A stretch of 64,000 nucleotides of DNA from Hymenobacter psoromatis (GCA_001596155.1 CP014771.1:4340001-4404000), one strand, 5' to 3'. Numbered from the stretch's first letter, positions 44,308 through 54,007 are shown. Made by a program: numbers and translations. The notes: a model not told the origin generated them from the letters alone.

Positions 44308-45717
44308 CTAAAATATCTTGCCTGGGTTCAGAATCCCGTGCGGGTCAAATACTTGCTTGATGCCGCGCATCAGGTTCAGGTTGGTTTCGGCCAGGGCAAT
44401 GTGCATAAACGGCTTCTGCACCAGCCCGATGCCGTGCTCGCCCGAAATGGTGCCGCCGAGCTGCACGCAGAGCTGGAAAATCTCCGAGATAGGCTGGCGC
44501 AGGCCCACGTTCCACTGCTCGTCGGTGAGGTCGCCGCGGATGATGTTGACGTGCAGATTGCCGTCGCCGGCGTGGCCGTAGCACACGCTTTTGAAGCCGT
44601 AGCGCGCGCCAATTTCCTTCACGCCTTTGAGGAGGGTAGGGAGCTCGGCGCGCGGCACCACGGTGTCTTCCTCCTTATACACGGAGTTATAGCGCACCGA
44701 ATTGCCGATGTTACGCCTAATTTTCCAGAGGTCGTCTTTCTGCCCAGCGGTGTCGGCCAGCAGAATTTCGCCCACGTCGTAGCGTTCCAATACGCCATAA
44801 ACCTGCTCGGCTTCCTTATAGAGCTCGTCGAGGTCCTGGCCATCGAGCTCGATGAGCAGGTGGGCCGTGATATCCTCGGGCAGCGTGAGCGGAATTTTCA
44901 AATAATCCGAAGACCAGGCGATGGCCTCGCGCTCCATAAACTCCATGCCCGAGGGGATGATGCCGGCCCGGAACACCGCCGAAACGGCCTCCGCCGCCTG
45001 CGCCTCCCGGCGGAAGGGCACCAGCATCAGGATGTTATGCTGGGGGTAGGGCAGGAGCCGGAACACCGCTTTGGTAATAATACCCAGCGTGCCCTCCGAG
45101 CCCACCATGAGCTGCGTGAGGTTGTAGCCGGTGGCGTTTTTGAGGGTGTTGGCCCCGGTCCAGATAATGTCGCCCGTGGGCAGCACTACTTGCAGATTAA
45201 GCACGTAGTCGCGGGTGGTGCCGTATTTCACGGCCTTGGGGCCGCCGCTGCTCTGGCTGAGGTTGCCGCCCAAAAAGCACGAGCCCTTGCTGGCCGGGTC
45301 GGGGGGGTAGAAGAGGCCGACTTCCTTCACCGCGTTCTGGAATGCCTCCGTCACCACGCCCGGCTCCACGGTGGCTTGCAGGTTGCGCTCGTCAATTTTG
45401 ATAATCTTATTGAAGCGCTCCATGCTGAGCACCACGCCGTTATGAATGGGCAGCGCACCGCCGCTGAGGCCGGTGCCGGCCCCGCGCGCCGTCACGGGCA
45501 CCCGGTGTTCATGGCAGAGCTTCATAATGGCGCTGACCTCCTCCACGGTGGCCGGGCGCAGCACCACATCGGGCGCGAAATGCAAGTCCTCGGTGTGGTC
45601 GCGGCCGTAGGCGTCGTACTGCTGAGCCTCGGCGGTGGCCGCCGTGAGCACGTGCGCCGGAGTCACGATTTGCTCGAAAGAGGATACCAGCGCGGGGGTA
45701 AGGGCGTTGAAGGGCAT
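44308..45717 (-). CDS. FAD-linked oxidase, glycolate oxidase GlcD/D-lactate dehydrogenase type
   Basis: A 469-aa flavoprotein oxidising a 2-hydroxy acid. The N-terminal PCMH FAD-binding domain has TARGAGTGLSGGALP and LGGNLSQSSGGPKAVKYG. The C-terminal FAD-linked oxidase domain ends with CYGHAGDGNLHVNI and SGEHGIGLVQK, which carry substrate and metal ligands. Without GlcE/GlcF partners nearby, D-lactate or D-2-hydroxyglutarate type activity is as likely as glycolate oxidation. ATG 45717. Confidence 0.92.
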   Translation of the reverse strand: MPFNALTPALVSSFEQIVTPAHVLTAATAEAQQYDAYGRDHTEDLHFAPDVVLRPATVEEVSAIMKLCHEHRVPVTARGAGTGLSGGALPIHNGVVLSMERFNKIIKIDERNLQATVEPGVVTEAFQNAVKEVGLFYPPDPASKGSCFLGGNLSQSSGGPKAVKYGTTRDYVLNLQVVLPTGDIIWTGANTLKNATGYNLTQLMVGSEGTLGIITKAVFRLLPYPQHNILMLVPFRREAQAAEAVSAVFRAGIIPSGMEFMEREAIAWSSDYLKIPLTLPEDITAHLLIELDGQDLDELYKEAEQVYGVLERYDVGEILLADTAGQKDDLWKIRRNIGNSVRYNSVYKEEDTVVPRAELPTLLKGVKEIGARYGFKSVCYGHAGDGNLHVNIIRGDLTDEQWNVGLRQPISEIFQLCVQLGGTISGEHGIGLVQKPFMHIALAETNLNLMRGIKQVFDPHGILNPGKIF

Positions 45718-45749
45718 GAGTGAAAAAACGCGGCCGGGGGCCGCCGGGC

Positions 45750-45757
45750 TATATTTG
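45750..45757 (+). promoter_or_regulatory. Putative -7 box for the NlpC/P60 gene
   Basis: TATATTTG fits TAnnTTTG and ends 6 bases before ATG 45764, again predicting a near-leaderless mRNA unless a later start is used. Confidence 0.4.
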
Positions 45758-45763
45758 CCAGTA

Positions 45764-46465
45764 ATGCAGTGTGAAAGAACGAAGGTACGGCCGAGGCGAA
45801 AAGCGCGCTCAGCCGCCGGCCGGCCGGCTGGCCACGGAGTTGGGCGGGGCTATTACGGCCTGGTAATCTTGCTGTTGCTGCTGGGCAGCAGCTGCCAGCG
45901 CAAGCTCAACCAGCACAACGGCCGCTACTACTCGGCCCGCGATATGGTGCGCCTCAAGCGCGGCGAGCGGGTAGCGCGGCCCAGCACAAGCAAAACCAAA
46001 GTGCGCACCGCCACGCCCAGCGGCAGCACCACCACCAAAACCGTGGTGAAGCGCCCGTTCCGCACCGGCAACGCCACCGGCGTGCTGGCCAATGTGATTG
46101 AGAATGCGCGTGGCTACCAGGGCACGCCCTACCTCTTCGGGGGCACTACCCGCATGGGCATCGACTGCTCGGCGCTGCTCCAGCTCTCGTTTGCCGACGC
46201 GGGCGTGACCATCCCGCGCTCCTCCAATGAACAAGCCGCCTGGGGCGACCCCGTTAAGCCGACCGAGCTGCGGCCCGGTGATTTTTTATTTTTTGGGGCC
46301 TCGCCCGGCTCGCAGGTCATTACCCACGTGGGCATGGTGACGGTGGTCGATGCCGAGGGGGTAGAGTTTATTCACGCCTCTACTTCGCTGGGCGTCATTG
46401 AGAACAGCTTCGAGGCCGACTATTACCTCAGTCGGTTCATTCGGGCGGTGCGGCCGCGGCTGTGA
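45764..46465 (+). CDS. NlpC/P60 family lipoprotein peptidase
   Basis: A 233-aa envelope Cys peptidase that cuts peptidoglycan stem peptides. Catalytic Cys135 sits in MGIDCSALLQ, His188 in ITHVGMV and the third polar residue in FIHAST. An internal signal with lipobox (YGLVILLLLLGSSC, Cys44) predicts lipid anchoring. The basic N-terminal extension is unusual. ATG 45764 follows a -7 box; the longer frame from 45635 overlaps the divergent oxidase and is rejected. Confidence 0.9.
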   Translation: MQCERTKVRPRRKARSAAGRPAGHGVGRGYYGLVILLLLLGSSCQRKLNQHNGRYYSARDMVRLKRGERVARPSTSKTKVRTATPSGSTTTKTVVKRPFRTGNATGVLANVIENARGYQGTPYLFGGTTRMGIDCSALLQLSFADAGVTIPRSSNEQAAWGDPVKPTELRPGDFLFFGASPGSQVITHVGMVTVVDAEGVEFIHASTSLGVIENSFEADYYLSRFIRAVRPRL

Positions 46466-46562
46466 GAATAAAATGAGGAACTGATGAGGAAATATGGTCT
46501 GTAAACAGCTAACTTTTAGGTTGTTAATATTATCGTAACGCGCGGTTTTCAAAGGAGCGGCT

Positions 46563-46570
46563 TACCTTTG
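46563..46570 (+). promoter_or_regulatory. Putative -7 box of the first TonB receptor
   Basis: TACCTTTG; ends exactly 43 bases before ATG 46614. The paralogous receptor gene has a box at the same 43-base distance, which strengthens both. Confidence 0.6.
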
Positions 46571-46613
46571 TGTGCCCATCCGCCGCGCTTTTTTCTCACT
46601 TTTTCTTCTTTTT

Positions 46614-49600
46614 ATGAAGTTACTGTACCTACGACACGCTTTTGTGCTGGTAGCCCTGTTACTGTCGGCCCACCTGGGCTGGAGCCAGGGTGCTACCACG
46701 GCCGCCATGAGCGGCACCATTACCGACAGCAAGGGGCAGCCGCTACCCGGCGCTACCATAGTGGCGGTGCACACGCCGACCAACACCACTTACGGCAACT
46801 CCACGAACGCCGACGGCCGCTTCAACATCCAGAACATGCGGGTAGGCGGCCCCTACACCATTAAGGTGTCGTTCGTGGGCTACCAGGATTATACGCGTAC
46901 GGGTATCAACCTGACGCTGGCTGAGAACTTTCGCCTCGATGCCAAGCTAGGGGAAGCTTCGACGCAGCTGACGGAAGTGACGATAACCGGCCGCCAGAAC
47001 CCGGTTATCAACGCCGACCGCACGGGCGCGGCCACCACCATTCAGCGTGCCCAGATTGAGCAGCTGCCGACCATCAACCGCTCGTTCTCGGACTACACGC
47101 GCCTTACCCCCCAGGCCAACGGCCAGGGTGGCTTTGGCAGCCGCGACGGCCGCAACAACAACATCACCATCGACGGGGCGCTGTTCAACAACGCTTTTGG
47201 CTTGTCGGGCACCATTGGCGGACAGGCCAACGCCCAGCCGATTTCGCTCGATGCCATCGACCAGATTCAGGTGAGCATCGCGCCCTACGACGTGCGCCAG
47301 GGCTCTTTCACCGGGGCCAACGTGAACGCCGTAACCCGCTCGGGCACCAACAAGGTGTCGGCTTCGGTCTATGGTTTTTACCGCGACCAGAAGTACGTGG
47401 GCAAGCAGATTGGCGACGTGAACAACCCGGTGCCAACCTTCAACCTCAAAAACTTCGGCTTCCGCATTGGCGGGCCCATCATCAAGGATAAGCTGTTTTT
47501 CTTTCTGAACGCCGAGCGCGAGCTGCGCACCGACCCGCCTTCCGGCAACTACGCGGCCGCTACCCAGGCTAACCCCGCCAACGGCCAAACGGTGTCGCAG
47601 GCATCGAATGCGGACCTGACGACGCTTAGTAACTTTCTGACGACCAAGTACAACTACAATCCCGGTGCCTACCAGGGTTACTCGTTGGCCCAGAACAGTG
47701 ATAAGATTACGGCCAAAATCGACTGGAACATCAGCTCGAACCACCGCTTCAACATCAAGTATAACTACCTCAAGTCGTACCGCGATGTGCCGCCCAGCCC
47801 CTCGGGCTCCATCAGCAACCGGGCGCAGACGATATACGGCCTACCCTTCTACGGTTCGTACTACCGCATCAACAACAACCTCAACTCGTTCATTGCCGAG
47901 TTGAACAGCTCGTTCGGGTCGAAGTTTTCCAACAACCTGACCGCTGGCTACATAGCCAATCGGGACACCCGCGAGGCGGGCGGTGGCGGCGCAATTCCGC
48001 AGTTTCCGCTGGTGGATATCGGCAACGCTTCGGGCCTGAGCGCCGTGGGTGCCCGGGTTACGGCGCCGCAAACGCTCACCTCGTTTGGCTACGAGCCCTT
48101 CTCGGCGTTCAACATCCTAAACACCGACACTTATCAGATTGGCGACAACTTCACTGCCTTCCTGGGCGAGCACAACCTGACGGTAGGTACTTACAACGAG
48201 CTGTACAAGTTTACCAACGGCTTCGCGCCGCAGTACTACGGCGCGTACGTATATAACTCACTGCAAGACTTCTACGCTTCGGCGGCCACCGCCGACGCGC
48301 CGTATGGCTACAACTACGCCACCGGCGGCACGCCTACCCCCCGCCTCGCGTCTGATGGCCTGCGCTCGGCCCAGCGCTACCAGCTGCGCTACTCGGCGCT
48401 GCCTGATGGCTCTTTCCCGTTTGCCGTGACCAACGCGGCGCAGATTGGCCTCTACGTGCAGGATGAGTGGACGCCGAAGAGCAATTTCAAGCTGACCTAC
48501 GGCCTCCGTGGCGACTTGCCCATCATCTACTCCACTATTCAGCAGAACACCGCGCTGGCCAACCTGACGTTCCGCGACGGAATTCAGATTAATACCAGCC
48601 AGACGCCCAAGCGCGCGGTGCTGTTTTCGCCCCGCGTGGGTTTCAACTGGGACGTGAACAACGACCGCAAAACGCAGCTGCGCGGCGGCACGGGTATCTT
48701 CACGGGCCGCGTGCCCTACGTGTACCTCTCGAACCAGGCCAGCAACAACGGGGTGCAGTTTGGCTCGATTGACTTGCAGGGTGCGGCCGCTTCGCCCTAC
48801 ACCTTCAGCGGCGACGTGAACAAGTACCGCACGCAGCTGGCGGCGGGCGGGGCCAACACCTCGTACAACATCGCCGTGACGTCGCACGACTTCAAGTTTC
48901 CGCAGGTGTGGCGCACCAACCTGGCCGTTGACCACGAGATTGGCGGGGGCATTGTCGCCACCATCGAAGGCTTGTATTCGAAGGATGTGAACGCGGTGTA
49001 CTTCCAGAACATCGACCTGCCCGTTTCGACGCAGCGCGCAGTGGGTGCGGACAACCGCCCCATTTTCTACACGTCCAACGGCAATGGCGGGGTAAACACC
49101 AGCCCGTACAACCGTCTCTACGGCCAAACGACCGATGGCAAGGCTAGCACCGCCACGGTGGCCAATCCGGCTATCACCGACGCCATTCTACTCAATAATA
49201 CCAACAAGGGGTACTCCTACAGCTTCACGACGCAGTTGCAGAAAACGTTCAGCAACGGCTTCTACGCGATGGCGGCCTACACCTACTCCGATGCCAAGTC
49301 GGTGAACGACGGCGGTACCATCTCGCAGTCGGCCTGGGCCGGCCGCCCCGTGTCGGGCGACCCCAACTCGGAATCGCTCGGCTACTCGACCTACCTGGTG
49401 TCGCACCGCGTTATCGGCTCGCTCTCGTACCGCTTCAACTACATCGGCCACCTCGGCACTACCCTCTCGCTGTTCTATAACGGCGCGCCCTATGGCCGCT
49501 ATTCGTACACCTACGGCGGCGACATGAACGGCGACGGTGTATCGGGCAATGACCTGATGTACATCCCGCGCAACGCCAGCGAAATCAACCTGGTGGACCG

Positions 49601-50090
49601 CAATTTTACGAACAGCGTAACGAAAGCTACTTACTATACTTATACCGCCGCCCAGCAGGCCATTGACCTGGAAAAATATATTCAGGCCGACCCCTACCTG
49701 CGTGCGCACCAGGGCCAGTATGCCGAGCGCAACGGCGCTTCGCAGCCTTGGCAGAACCAGGTGGACGTGCGCGTGTTGCAAGACATTTTCACCAACATCG
49801 GCGAAAATCGCAACGCCTTGCAATTCAGCATCGACATCTTCAACGTGGGCAACCTGATTAACCGCAACTGGGGCGCCGCGCAGTTCCAGTACACGGCCCA
49901 GCCGCTGGCCTTCGCGGGCTACAATGCCCAGGGCGCGCCCACGTTCAATTTTCAGTACATCAATAACCCGTCGCAGACGGCTACCGGTGCAACTACCCCG
50001 ACGCTGCTCACTACCCCCTTCCGCACCGACGTAACGAGCCTGGCCTCGCGCTGGCAGGCCCAGGTTGGCCTACGCTACCTGTTCAACTAA
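46614..50090 (+). CDS. TonB-dependent receptor, Oar-like (receptor 1)
   Basis: Outer-membrane beta-barrel of 1158 aa. Signal peptide ends at WSQ (about residue 26). A carboxypeptidase-regulatory-like domain follows (SGTITDSKGQPLPGATIVAV ... VGGPYTIKVSFVGYQ, about 30-110). Then comes a plug domain with NNITIDGALFNN and a large barrel ending in GLRYLFN, a typical outer-membrane terminal strand. No SusD gene is adjacent, so it is of the Oar type rather than a SusC glycan importer; cargo unknown. Similar to the next receptor over most of its length. The upstream frame to 46572 (GTG) is rejected because the signal peptide begins at 46614. Confidence 0.93.
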   Translation: MKLLYLRHAFVLVALLLSAHLGWSQGATTAAMSGTITDSKGQPLPGATIVAVHTPTNTTYGNSTNADGRFNIQNMRVGGPYTIKVSFVGYQDYTRTGINLTLAENFRLDAKLGEASTQLTEVTITGRQNPVINADRTGAATTIQRAQIEQLPTINRSFSDYTRLTPQANGQGGFGSRDGRNNNITIDGALFNNAFGLSGTIGGQANAQPISLDAIDQIQVSIAPYDVRQGSFTGANVNAVTRSGTNKVSASVYGFYRDQKYVGKQIGDVNNPVPTFNLKNFGFRIGGPIIKDKLFFFLNAERELRTDPPSGNYAAATQANPANGQTVSQASNADLTTLSNFLTTKYNYNPGAYQGYSLAQNSDKITAKIDWNISSNHRFNIKYNYLKSYRDVPPSPSGSISNRAQTIYGLPFYGSYYRINNNLNSFIAELNSSFGSKFSNNLTAGYIANRDTREAGGGGAIPQFPLVDIGNASGLSAVGARVTAPQTLTSFGYEPFSAFNILNTDTYQIGDNFTAFLGEHNLTVGTYNELYKFTNGFAPQYYGAYVYNSLQDFYASAATADAPYGYNYATGGTPTPRLASDGLRSAQRYQLRYSALPDGSFPFAVTNAAQIGLYVQDEWTPKSNFKLTYGLRGDLPIIYSTIQQNTALANLTFRDGIQINTSQTPKRAVLFSPRVGFNWDVNNDRKTQLRGGTGIFTGRVPYVYLSNQASNNGVQFGSIDLQGAAASPYTFSGDVNKYRTQLAAGGANTSYNIAVTSHDFKFPQVWRTNLAVDHEIGGGIVATIEGLYSKDVNAVYFQNIDLPVSTQRAVGADNRPIFYTSNGNGGVNTSPYNRLYGQTTDGKASTATVANPAITDAILLNNTNKGYSYSFTTQLQKTFSNGFYAMAAYTYSDAKSVNDGGTISQSAWAGRPVSGDPNSESLGYSTYLVSHRVIGSLSYRFNYIGHLGTTLSLFYNGAPYGRYSYTYGGDMNGDGVSGNDLMYIPRNASEINLVDRNFTNSVTKATYYTYTAAQQAIDLEKYIQADPYLRAHQGQYAERNGASQPWQNQVDVRVLQDIFTNIGENRNALQFSIDIFNVGNLINRNWGAAQFQYTAQPLAFAGYNAQGAPTFNFQYINNPSQTATGATTPTLLTTPFRTDVTSLASRWQAQVGLRYLFN

Positions 50091-50109
50091 AAAGCGAAGG
50101 CATTTATAT

Positions 50110-50182
50110 AAAGCTCAGGGCCCTAAAAAAAAGGGGGGTAGGAAGCATTCCTACCCCCCTTTTTTTTAGGGCCCTGAGCTTT
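50110..50182. terminator. Perfect 34-bp hairpin, bidirectional terminator
   Basis: AAAGCTCAGGGCCCTAAAAA... and its exact complement ...TTTTTAGGGCCCTGAGCTTT with a 5-base loop AGCAT. A8 and T8 tracts in the stem provide T-rich ends in both directions. It starts 19 bases after receptor 1. The stem also holds a GGGGGGTAGG motif. Confidence 0.92.
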
Positions 50183-50253
50183 ATTAGCATCAGTCAACTA
50201 AAAATTCATCCGGCGGGCGACAAAACTATAACTTTAAGTACTCGTGCAGAAGT

Positions 50254-50381
50254 AAACGGGTATAAAAAAAACGTCATTCCGAGCTTGCCGAGGAATCTCG
50301 CTCGGGCCGTTCGGGCTTCGTGCAGCGACGCACGCGAGATTCCTCGGCAAGCTCGGAATGACGTTTTTTTTATACCCGTTT
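50254..50381. repeat. Family A palindromic repeat (copy 8)
   Basis: Extended arms AACGGGTATAAAAAAAACG.. / ..CGTTTTTTTTATACCCGTT, with core GTCATTCCGAGCTTGCCGAG and complement. Confidence 0.92.
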
Positions 50382-50415
50382 ACTTTTGACTGACTACGCA
50401 AATCACTAGTAGTAC

Positions 50416-50468
50416 TCTGCGCACCTCTGCGGAAACCTGACGTTGAAGGCAATTTGCGTAAGTCCTAA
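50416..50468. repeat. Family D repeat, copy 2
   Basis: CTCTGCGCACCTCTGCGGAA then ACCTGACGTTGAAGGC and AATTTGCGTAAGTCCTA; matches 14628-14682. The rest of the gap (50469-50607) shows no gene. Confidence 0.75.
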
Positions 50469-50607
50469 ACTTATTTTTGAATAGGCTGGGTATTGCTGTT
50501 GTAACGCGCAGATTTCTATTAACTAGCGCTGATGTGGTTAGTGTGAAAAAAAGGCGATTTTAATGACGTTAAGGTGAGGAAATGAAAATTCGCTGCGAAC
50601 TGCCGTG

Positions 50608-50615
50608 TAACTTTG
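50608..50615 (+). promoter_or_regulatory. Putative -7 box of the second TonB receptor
   Basis: TAACTTTG; ends 43 bases before ATG 50659, the same spacing as at receptor 1. Confidence 0.6.
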
Positions 50616-50658
50616 GGGCATATTGGCAATTGCGAGCCTTTTCACTTTTCTTCATTTT

Positions 50659-53600
50659 ATGAGAAATTTACCTTTACGCCACCTTACGCTGCTTGTGCTG
50701 CTGCTGTTGACGGCCCATCTGGGCTGGGGGCAGGGAGCTACTACCGCCGCCATTAACGGCTCCGTAACCGACAGTAAGGGGGAGCCCCTGCCCGGTGCCA
50801 CCGTGCTGGCTATTCACACGCCAACCGGCACGCAATACGGGGTAGGGACCAACGCCGACGGCCGCTACAACATCCAGGGAATGCGCGTAGGCGGCCCTTA
50901 CACGATAAAAGTATCGTTCGTGGGCTACCAGGATGCCACCCGCACCAACATCGTGCTGTCGCTGAACGCGAACCTGCGCCTTGACTTTCCGCTCAGCACC
51001 TCCAGCACCGAACTGGGCAACGTGGTAGTAACCGGTCGCCCCGACCCCACCATCAACGCCGGCCGCACCGGGGCCGCCACCAACGTGAGCCGCGAGCAGA
51101 TTATGGAGCTGCCCACGCTGAGCCGCAGCCTCACCGACTTCACCCGCCTTACCCCCCAGGCGGGCGGCGGCGGCAGCTCGTCGTTTGGCGGTGCCAATAA
51201 CCGCTACAACAACATCACCATCGACGGCGCCGTGAACAACGACGTGTTTGGTCTGGCAGCATCGGGCACGCCCGGCGGGCAGGCAAGCACCAACCCCATC
51301 GCCCTCGACGCCATCGACCAGATTCAGGTGGTGCTGGCACCCTACGACGTAACGCTGGGTAACTTCACCGGGGCCGGCGTGAACGCCGTAACCCGTTCGG
51401 GTACCAACGACCTGTCGGCCTCCATCTATGGGTTTGGCCGCAACCAGAACACGATTGGCCGCAGCGTAACCGACCGCACGACGGCGGATAAGTTTTCTAA
51501 CTACCAGACGGGTTTCCGCGTGGGCGGTGCCCTGGTGAAGGACAAGGCGTTCTTCTTCCTCAACGCCGAGATTGCCCGCGTAAACACGCCCCTGGCCTAC
51601 CTGCCCGGCACCTCCGACTCGCGGGCCAGCCTGGATGTCATCAGCCGCATTACCGCGGCCTCGTTGAAGCCCACGGCCGATGGTGGTTTCTACAATGCCT
51701 ACGACCCCGGCACGATTGGCAACGTAAACCGCCTCACGGAGAGCAACAAAATCTTTGCCCGCCTGGACTTCAACCTCTCGGAAAACAACACCCTGACGCT
51801 GCGCCACAACTTCGTGAAGGCGTTTGATGACAACATCACCCGCACGGGCACCAACGTGCGCTTCAGCAACAACGCCTACCGCTTCAGCAACATCACCAAC
51901 AGCACGGTAGCCGAGCTCAACAGCCGCTTTGCGGGAGGCTTCTCCAACAAGCTGATTCTGACCTATACCGCCATCCGCGACTCGCGCGATGTGGTGGGCG
52001 CAGCCGGCCCGGCCTACCAGGTTTCGGAAGGCGGCGTGACCTATAGCCTCGGCCAGGAGCGCAGCTCGGTTGCCAACCAGCTCGACCAGGATATCGTGGA
52101 AATTACGGATAACCTGACCAAGGCATTCGGCAAGCACACCATCACGCTGGGCACGCACAACGAAGGCTTTAAATTCCGCAACCTGTTCCTCAACAACGGG
52201 GCGGGCTACTACACGTTCTCTTCGCTGGCCAACTTTGAGGCCGGCAAGGCCACGCAGGTGCAGGCCAGCTACCCCACCGCCAGCGGCGGGGAGGCAAAGT
52301 TCAAAGCTGCTCAGCTGGGCTTCTACGCTCAGGATGAATACACGCCCATCGAAAACCTGCGCCTGACCCTGGGCATGCGCATCGACGTGCCCGTGTTCAT
52401 TGACAAGCCAGGCAACAACGAGGGGGTAGCCACGCAGTTTGGCCAGCAGTACCACACCAGCAACACCCCCAACGGCCAGGTGCTCTACTCGCCCCGCCTG
52501 GGCTTCAACTGGGATGTGAACAACGACAGCAAAGTGCAGCTGCGCGGTGGCACGGGCATCTTCTCGGGTCGCGTGCCCTTCGTGTGGATTTCGAACAGCT
52601 ACACCAACAACGGCCTCATTCAGGGCTCGGTGAGCCAGAACTCTACCGGCTCCGGGGCCAACACGCAGTACCTGCCGGTGTACACGGGTATCGGCGACAT
52701 CGCTACCAAGTTCAACCCCGTGGCGACCACCCAAATCAACCTGGTGAGCGACAACTTCAAGCTGCCCCAGGTGTGGCGCTCGAACCTGGCCGTGGACTTC
52801 CGCCTGCCCGGCGACGTGGTGGCGACCCTGGAAGGTATCTACTCGAAGACCCTCAACGACATCTACTATAAGGACATAAACCTGACTGACCCGGTAGGCC
52901 GTCTGGCCGGCCCCGACCAGCGCCCGATATACGCGGCTACTACGGCGTTGCGCCGCGTTAACCAGAGCTACACCAACGTGTACCTACTCGATAACACCAA
53001 CAAAGGCTACCGCTACAATGCTACCTTCCAGCTGCAAAAGCGGTTTGTGGGCGGGCTCAACACGATGGTGGCCTACACCTACGGCGTATCGAAGGAAATC
53101 AATAGCGGCATCAACAGCACGGCTTCATCCAACTTTGGCTTCAACCAGGTAGCGTATAACCCCAACAACCCGGAGCTGGGCTACTCGCGCAACGACCAGC
53201 GCCACCGCGTTATCGCCAGCACGGGCTACACCTTCCGCTACGCGAACGACCATCTGGCCACTACCATCAGCTTGTTCTACGAAGGCCTGTCGGGCCAGCC
53301 GCTGACCTACATCTACGGCCAGAGCACCGACCTGAACCGCGACGGCAACAACAGCAACGACCTGCTCTACGTGCCCACTGACGTGCGCGACCCCAACCAG
53401 ATTCGCCTGGTGGCTACCGAAGGCCGCGACCTGGCCACGGTGCAGACGCAGCTCGAAAACTTCATCAACAACGACCCTTACCTGAGCAGCCACCGCGGCC
53501 AGGTAGTAGAGCGCTTCGGCGCCCGCCTGCCCTGGACGCACGAGGTTGACCTGCGCGTGTCTCAGGATATCGCCTTCATGGGCGGCAACAAGCGCAACGT

Positions 53601-53838
53601 GCTGCAAATCACGTTCGATATCTTCAACGTGGGCAACCTGCTCAACAACAACTGGGGCCGCCAGTACGTGGTGTCGAACAACGCCGTGGAGCTGCTGAAA
53701 GTAGAATCGACGAACGTGAACGCGCAGCCGACCTTCTCCTTGCCCTCGGCCTACGGCAACAGCGGCCGGTCCTACGACTTTGCCGCGTTTGGCTCGCGCT
53801 GGCAGGGGCAGCTGGGCGTGCGCTACAGCTTCAACTAG
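50659..53838 (+). CDS. TonB-dependent receptor, Oar-like (receptor 2)
   Basis: Outer-membrane receptor (1059 aa), paralogue of receptor 1. Signal peptide ends near WGQ. The regulatory-like domain (NGSVTDSKGEPLPGATVLAI ... MRVGGPYTIKVSFVGYQD) is nearly the same as in receptor 1. The plug (NNITIDGAVNNDVFG) and the barrel follow; the protein ends GVRYSFN. Separate promoter-like box and terminator indicate an independent transcript. Likely a tandem duplication that diverged mainly in extracellular loops, which suggests related but different cargo. Frame open to 50623; ATG 50659 begins the signal peptide. Confidence 0.93.
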   Translation: MRNLPLRHLTLLVLLLLTAHLGWGQGATTAAINGSVTDSKGEPLPGATVLAIHTPTGTQYGVGTNADGRYNIQGMRVGGPYTIKVSFVGYQDATRTNIVLSLNANLRLDFPLSTSSTELGNVVVTGRPDPTINAGRTGAATNVSREQIMELPTLSRSLTDFTRLTPQAGGGGSSSFGGANNRYNNITIDGAVNNDVFGLAASGTPGGQASTNPIALDAIDQIQVVLAPYDVTLGNFTGAGVNAVTRSGTNDLSASIYGFGRNQNTIGRSVTDRTTADKFSNYQTGFRVGGALVKDKAFFFLNAEIARVNTPLAYLPGTSDSRASLDVISRITAASLKPTADGGFYNAYDPGTIGNVNRLTESNKIFARLDFNLSENNTLTLRHNFVKAFDDNITRTGTNVRFSNNAYRFSNITNSTVAELNSRFAGGFSNKLILTYTAIRDSRDVVGAAGPAYQVSEGGVTYSLGQERSSVANQLDQDIVEITDNLTKAFGKHTITLGTHNEGFKFRNLFLNNGAGYYTFSSLANFEAGKATQVQASYPTASGGEAKFKAAQLGFYAQDEYTPIENLRLTLGMRIDVPVFIDKPGNNEGVATQFGQQYHTSNTPNGQVLYSPRLGFNWDVNNDSKVQLRGGTGIFSGRVPFVWISNSYTNNGLIQGSVSQNSTGSGANTQYLPVYTGIGDIATKFNPVATTQINLVSDNFKLPQVWRSNLAVDFRLPGDVVATLEGIYSKTLNDIYYKDINLTDPVGRLAGPDQRPIYAATTALRRVNQSYTNVYLLDNTNKGYRYNATFQLQKRFVGGLNTMVAYTYGVSKEINSGINSTASSNFGFNQVAYNPNNPELGYSRNDQRHRVIASTGYTFRYANDHLATTISLFYEGLSGQPLTYIYGQSTDLNRDGNNSNDLLYVPTDVRDPNQIRLVATEGRDLATVQTQLENFINNDPYLSSHRGQVVERFGARLPWTHEVDLRVSQDIAFMGGNKRNVLQITFDIFNVGNLLNNNWGRQYVVSNNAVELLKVESTNVNAQPTFSLPSAYGNSGRSYDFAAFGSRWQGQLGVRYSFN

Positions 53839-53850
53839 TATTTGCCACCT

Positions 53851-53898
53851 GGCGCAAAAAAAAGAGCGGGGAATTTTCCCCACTCTTTTTTTTGCGCC
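53851..53898. terminator. Terminator hairpin after receptor 2
   Basis: GGCGCAAAAAAAAGAGCGGG / CCCCACTCTTTTTTTTGCGCC with one mismatch, 13 bases after the stop codon; A8/T8 tracts in the stem as in the terminator of receptor 1. Confidence 0.88.
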
Positions 53899-53937
53899 TG
53901 ATTTCGGGGCAGTTGCGAAGAATGTTGGCCGGAATGC

Positions 53938-53967
53938 TTGCGCAAGCCAACTGCTGCCGTACTTTTG
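53938..53967 (+). promoter_or_regulatory. Promoter of tRNA-Ala
   Basis: TTG, 19-bp spacer, TACTTTTG: a full match to TTG-N19-TAnnTTTG, ending 40 bases before the tRNA. Confidence 0.75.
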
Positions 53968-54007
53968 CAAAACCAAAACGCAAATGGCGGCTTGGTAATT
54001 ACTAAAC

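Noticed and set aside
44215..45723. 502-codon plus-strand frame opposite the FAD oxidase
   Set aside because: Shadow of the GlcD-type gene, whose FAD and C-terminal motifs are intact on the minus strand.
46563..46613. Riboswitch in the receptor leader
   Set aside because: The leader is only about 40 bases and has no recognisable conserved aptamer.
50674..52734. 686-codon open frame antisense to receptor 2
   Set aside because: The translation is a Val/Gly/Ala/His-rich shadow, without domains, opposite a clear TonB-dependent receptor.
46614..53838. SusC/SusD polysaccharide utilisation locus
   Set aside because: No SusD-like lipoprotein follows either receptor, and no glycoside hydrolase is near; the mannanase is 45 kb away.
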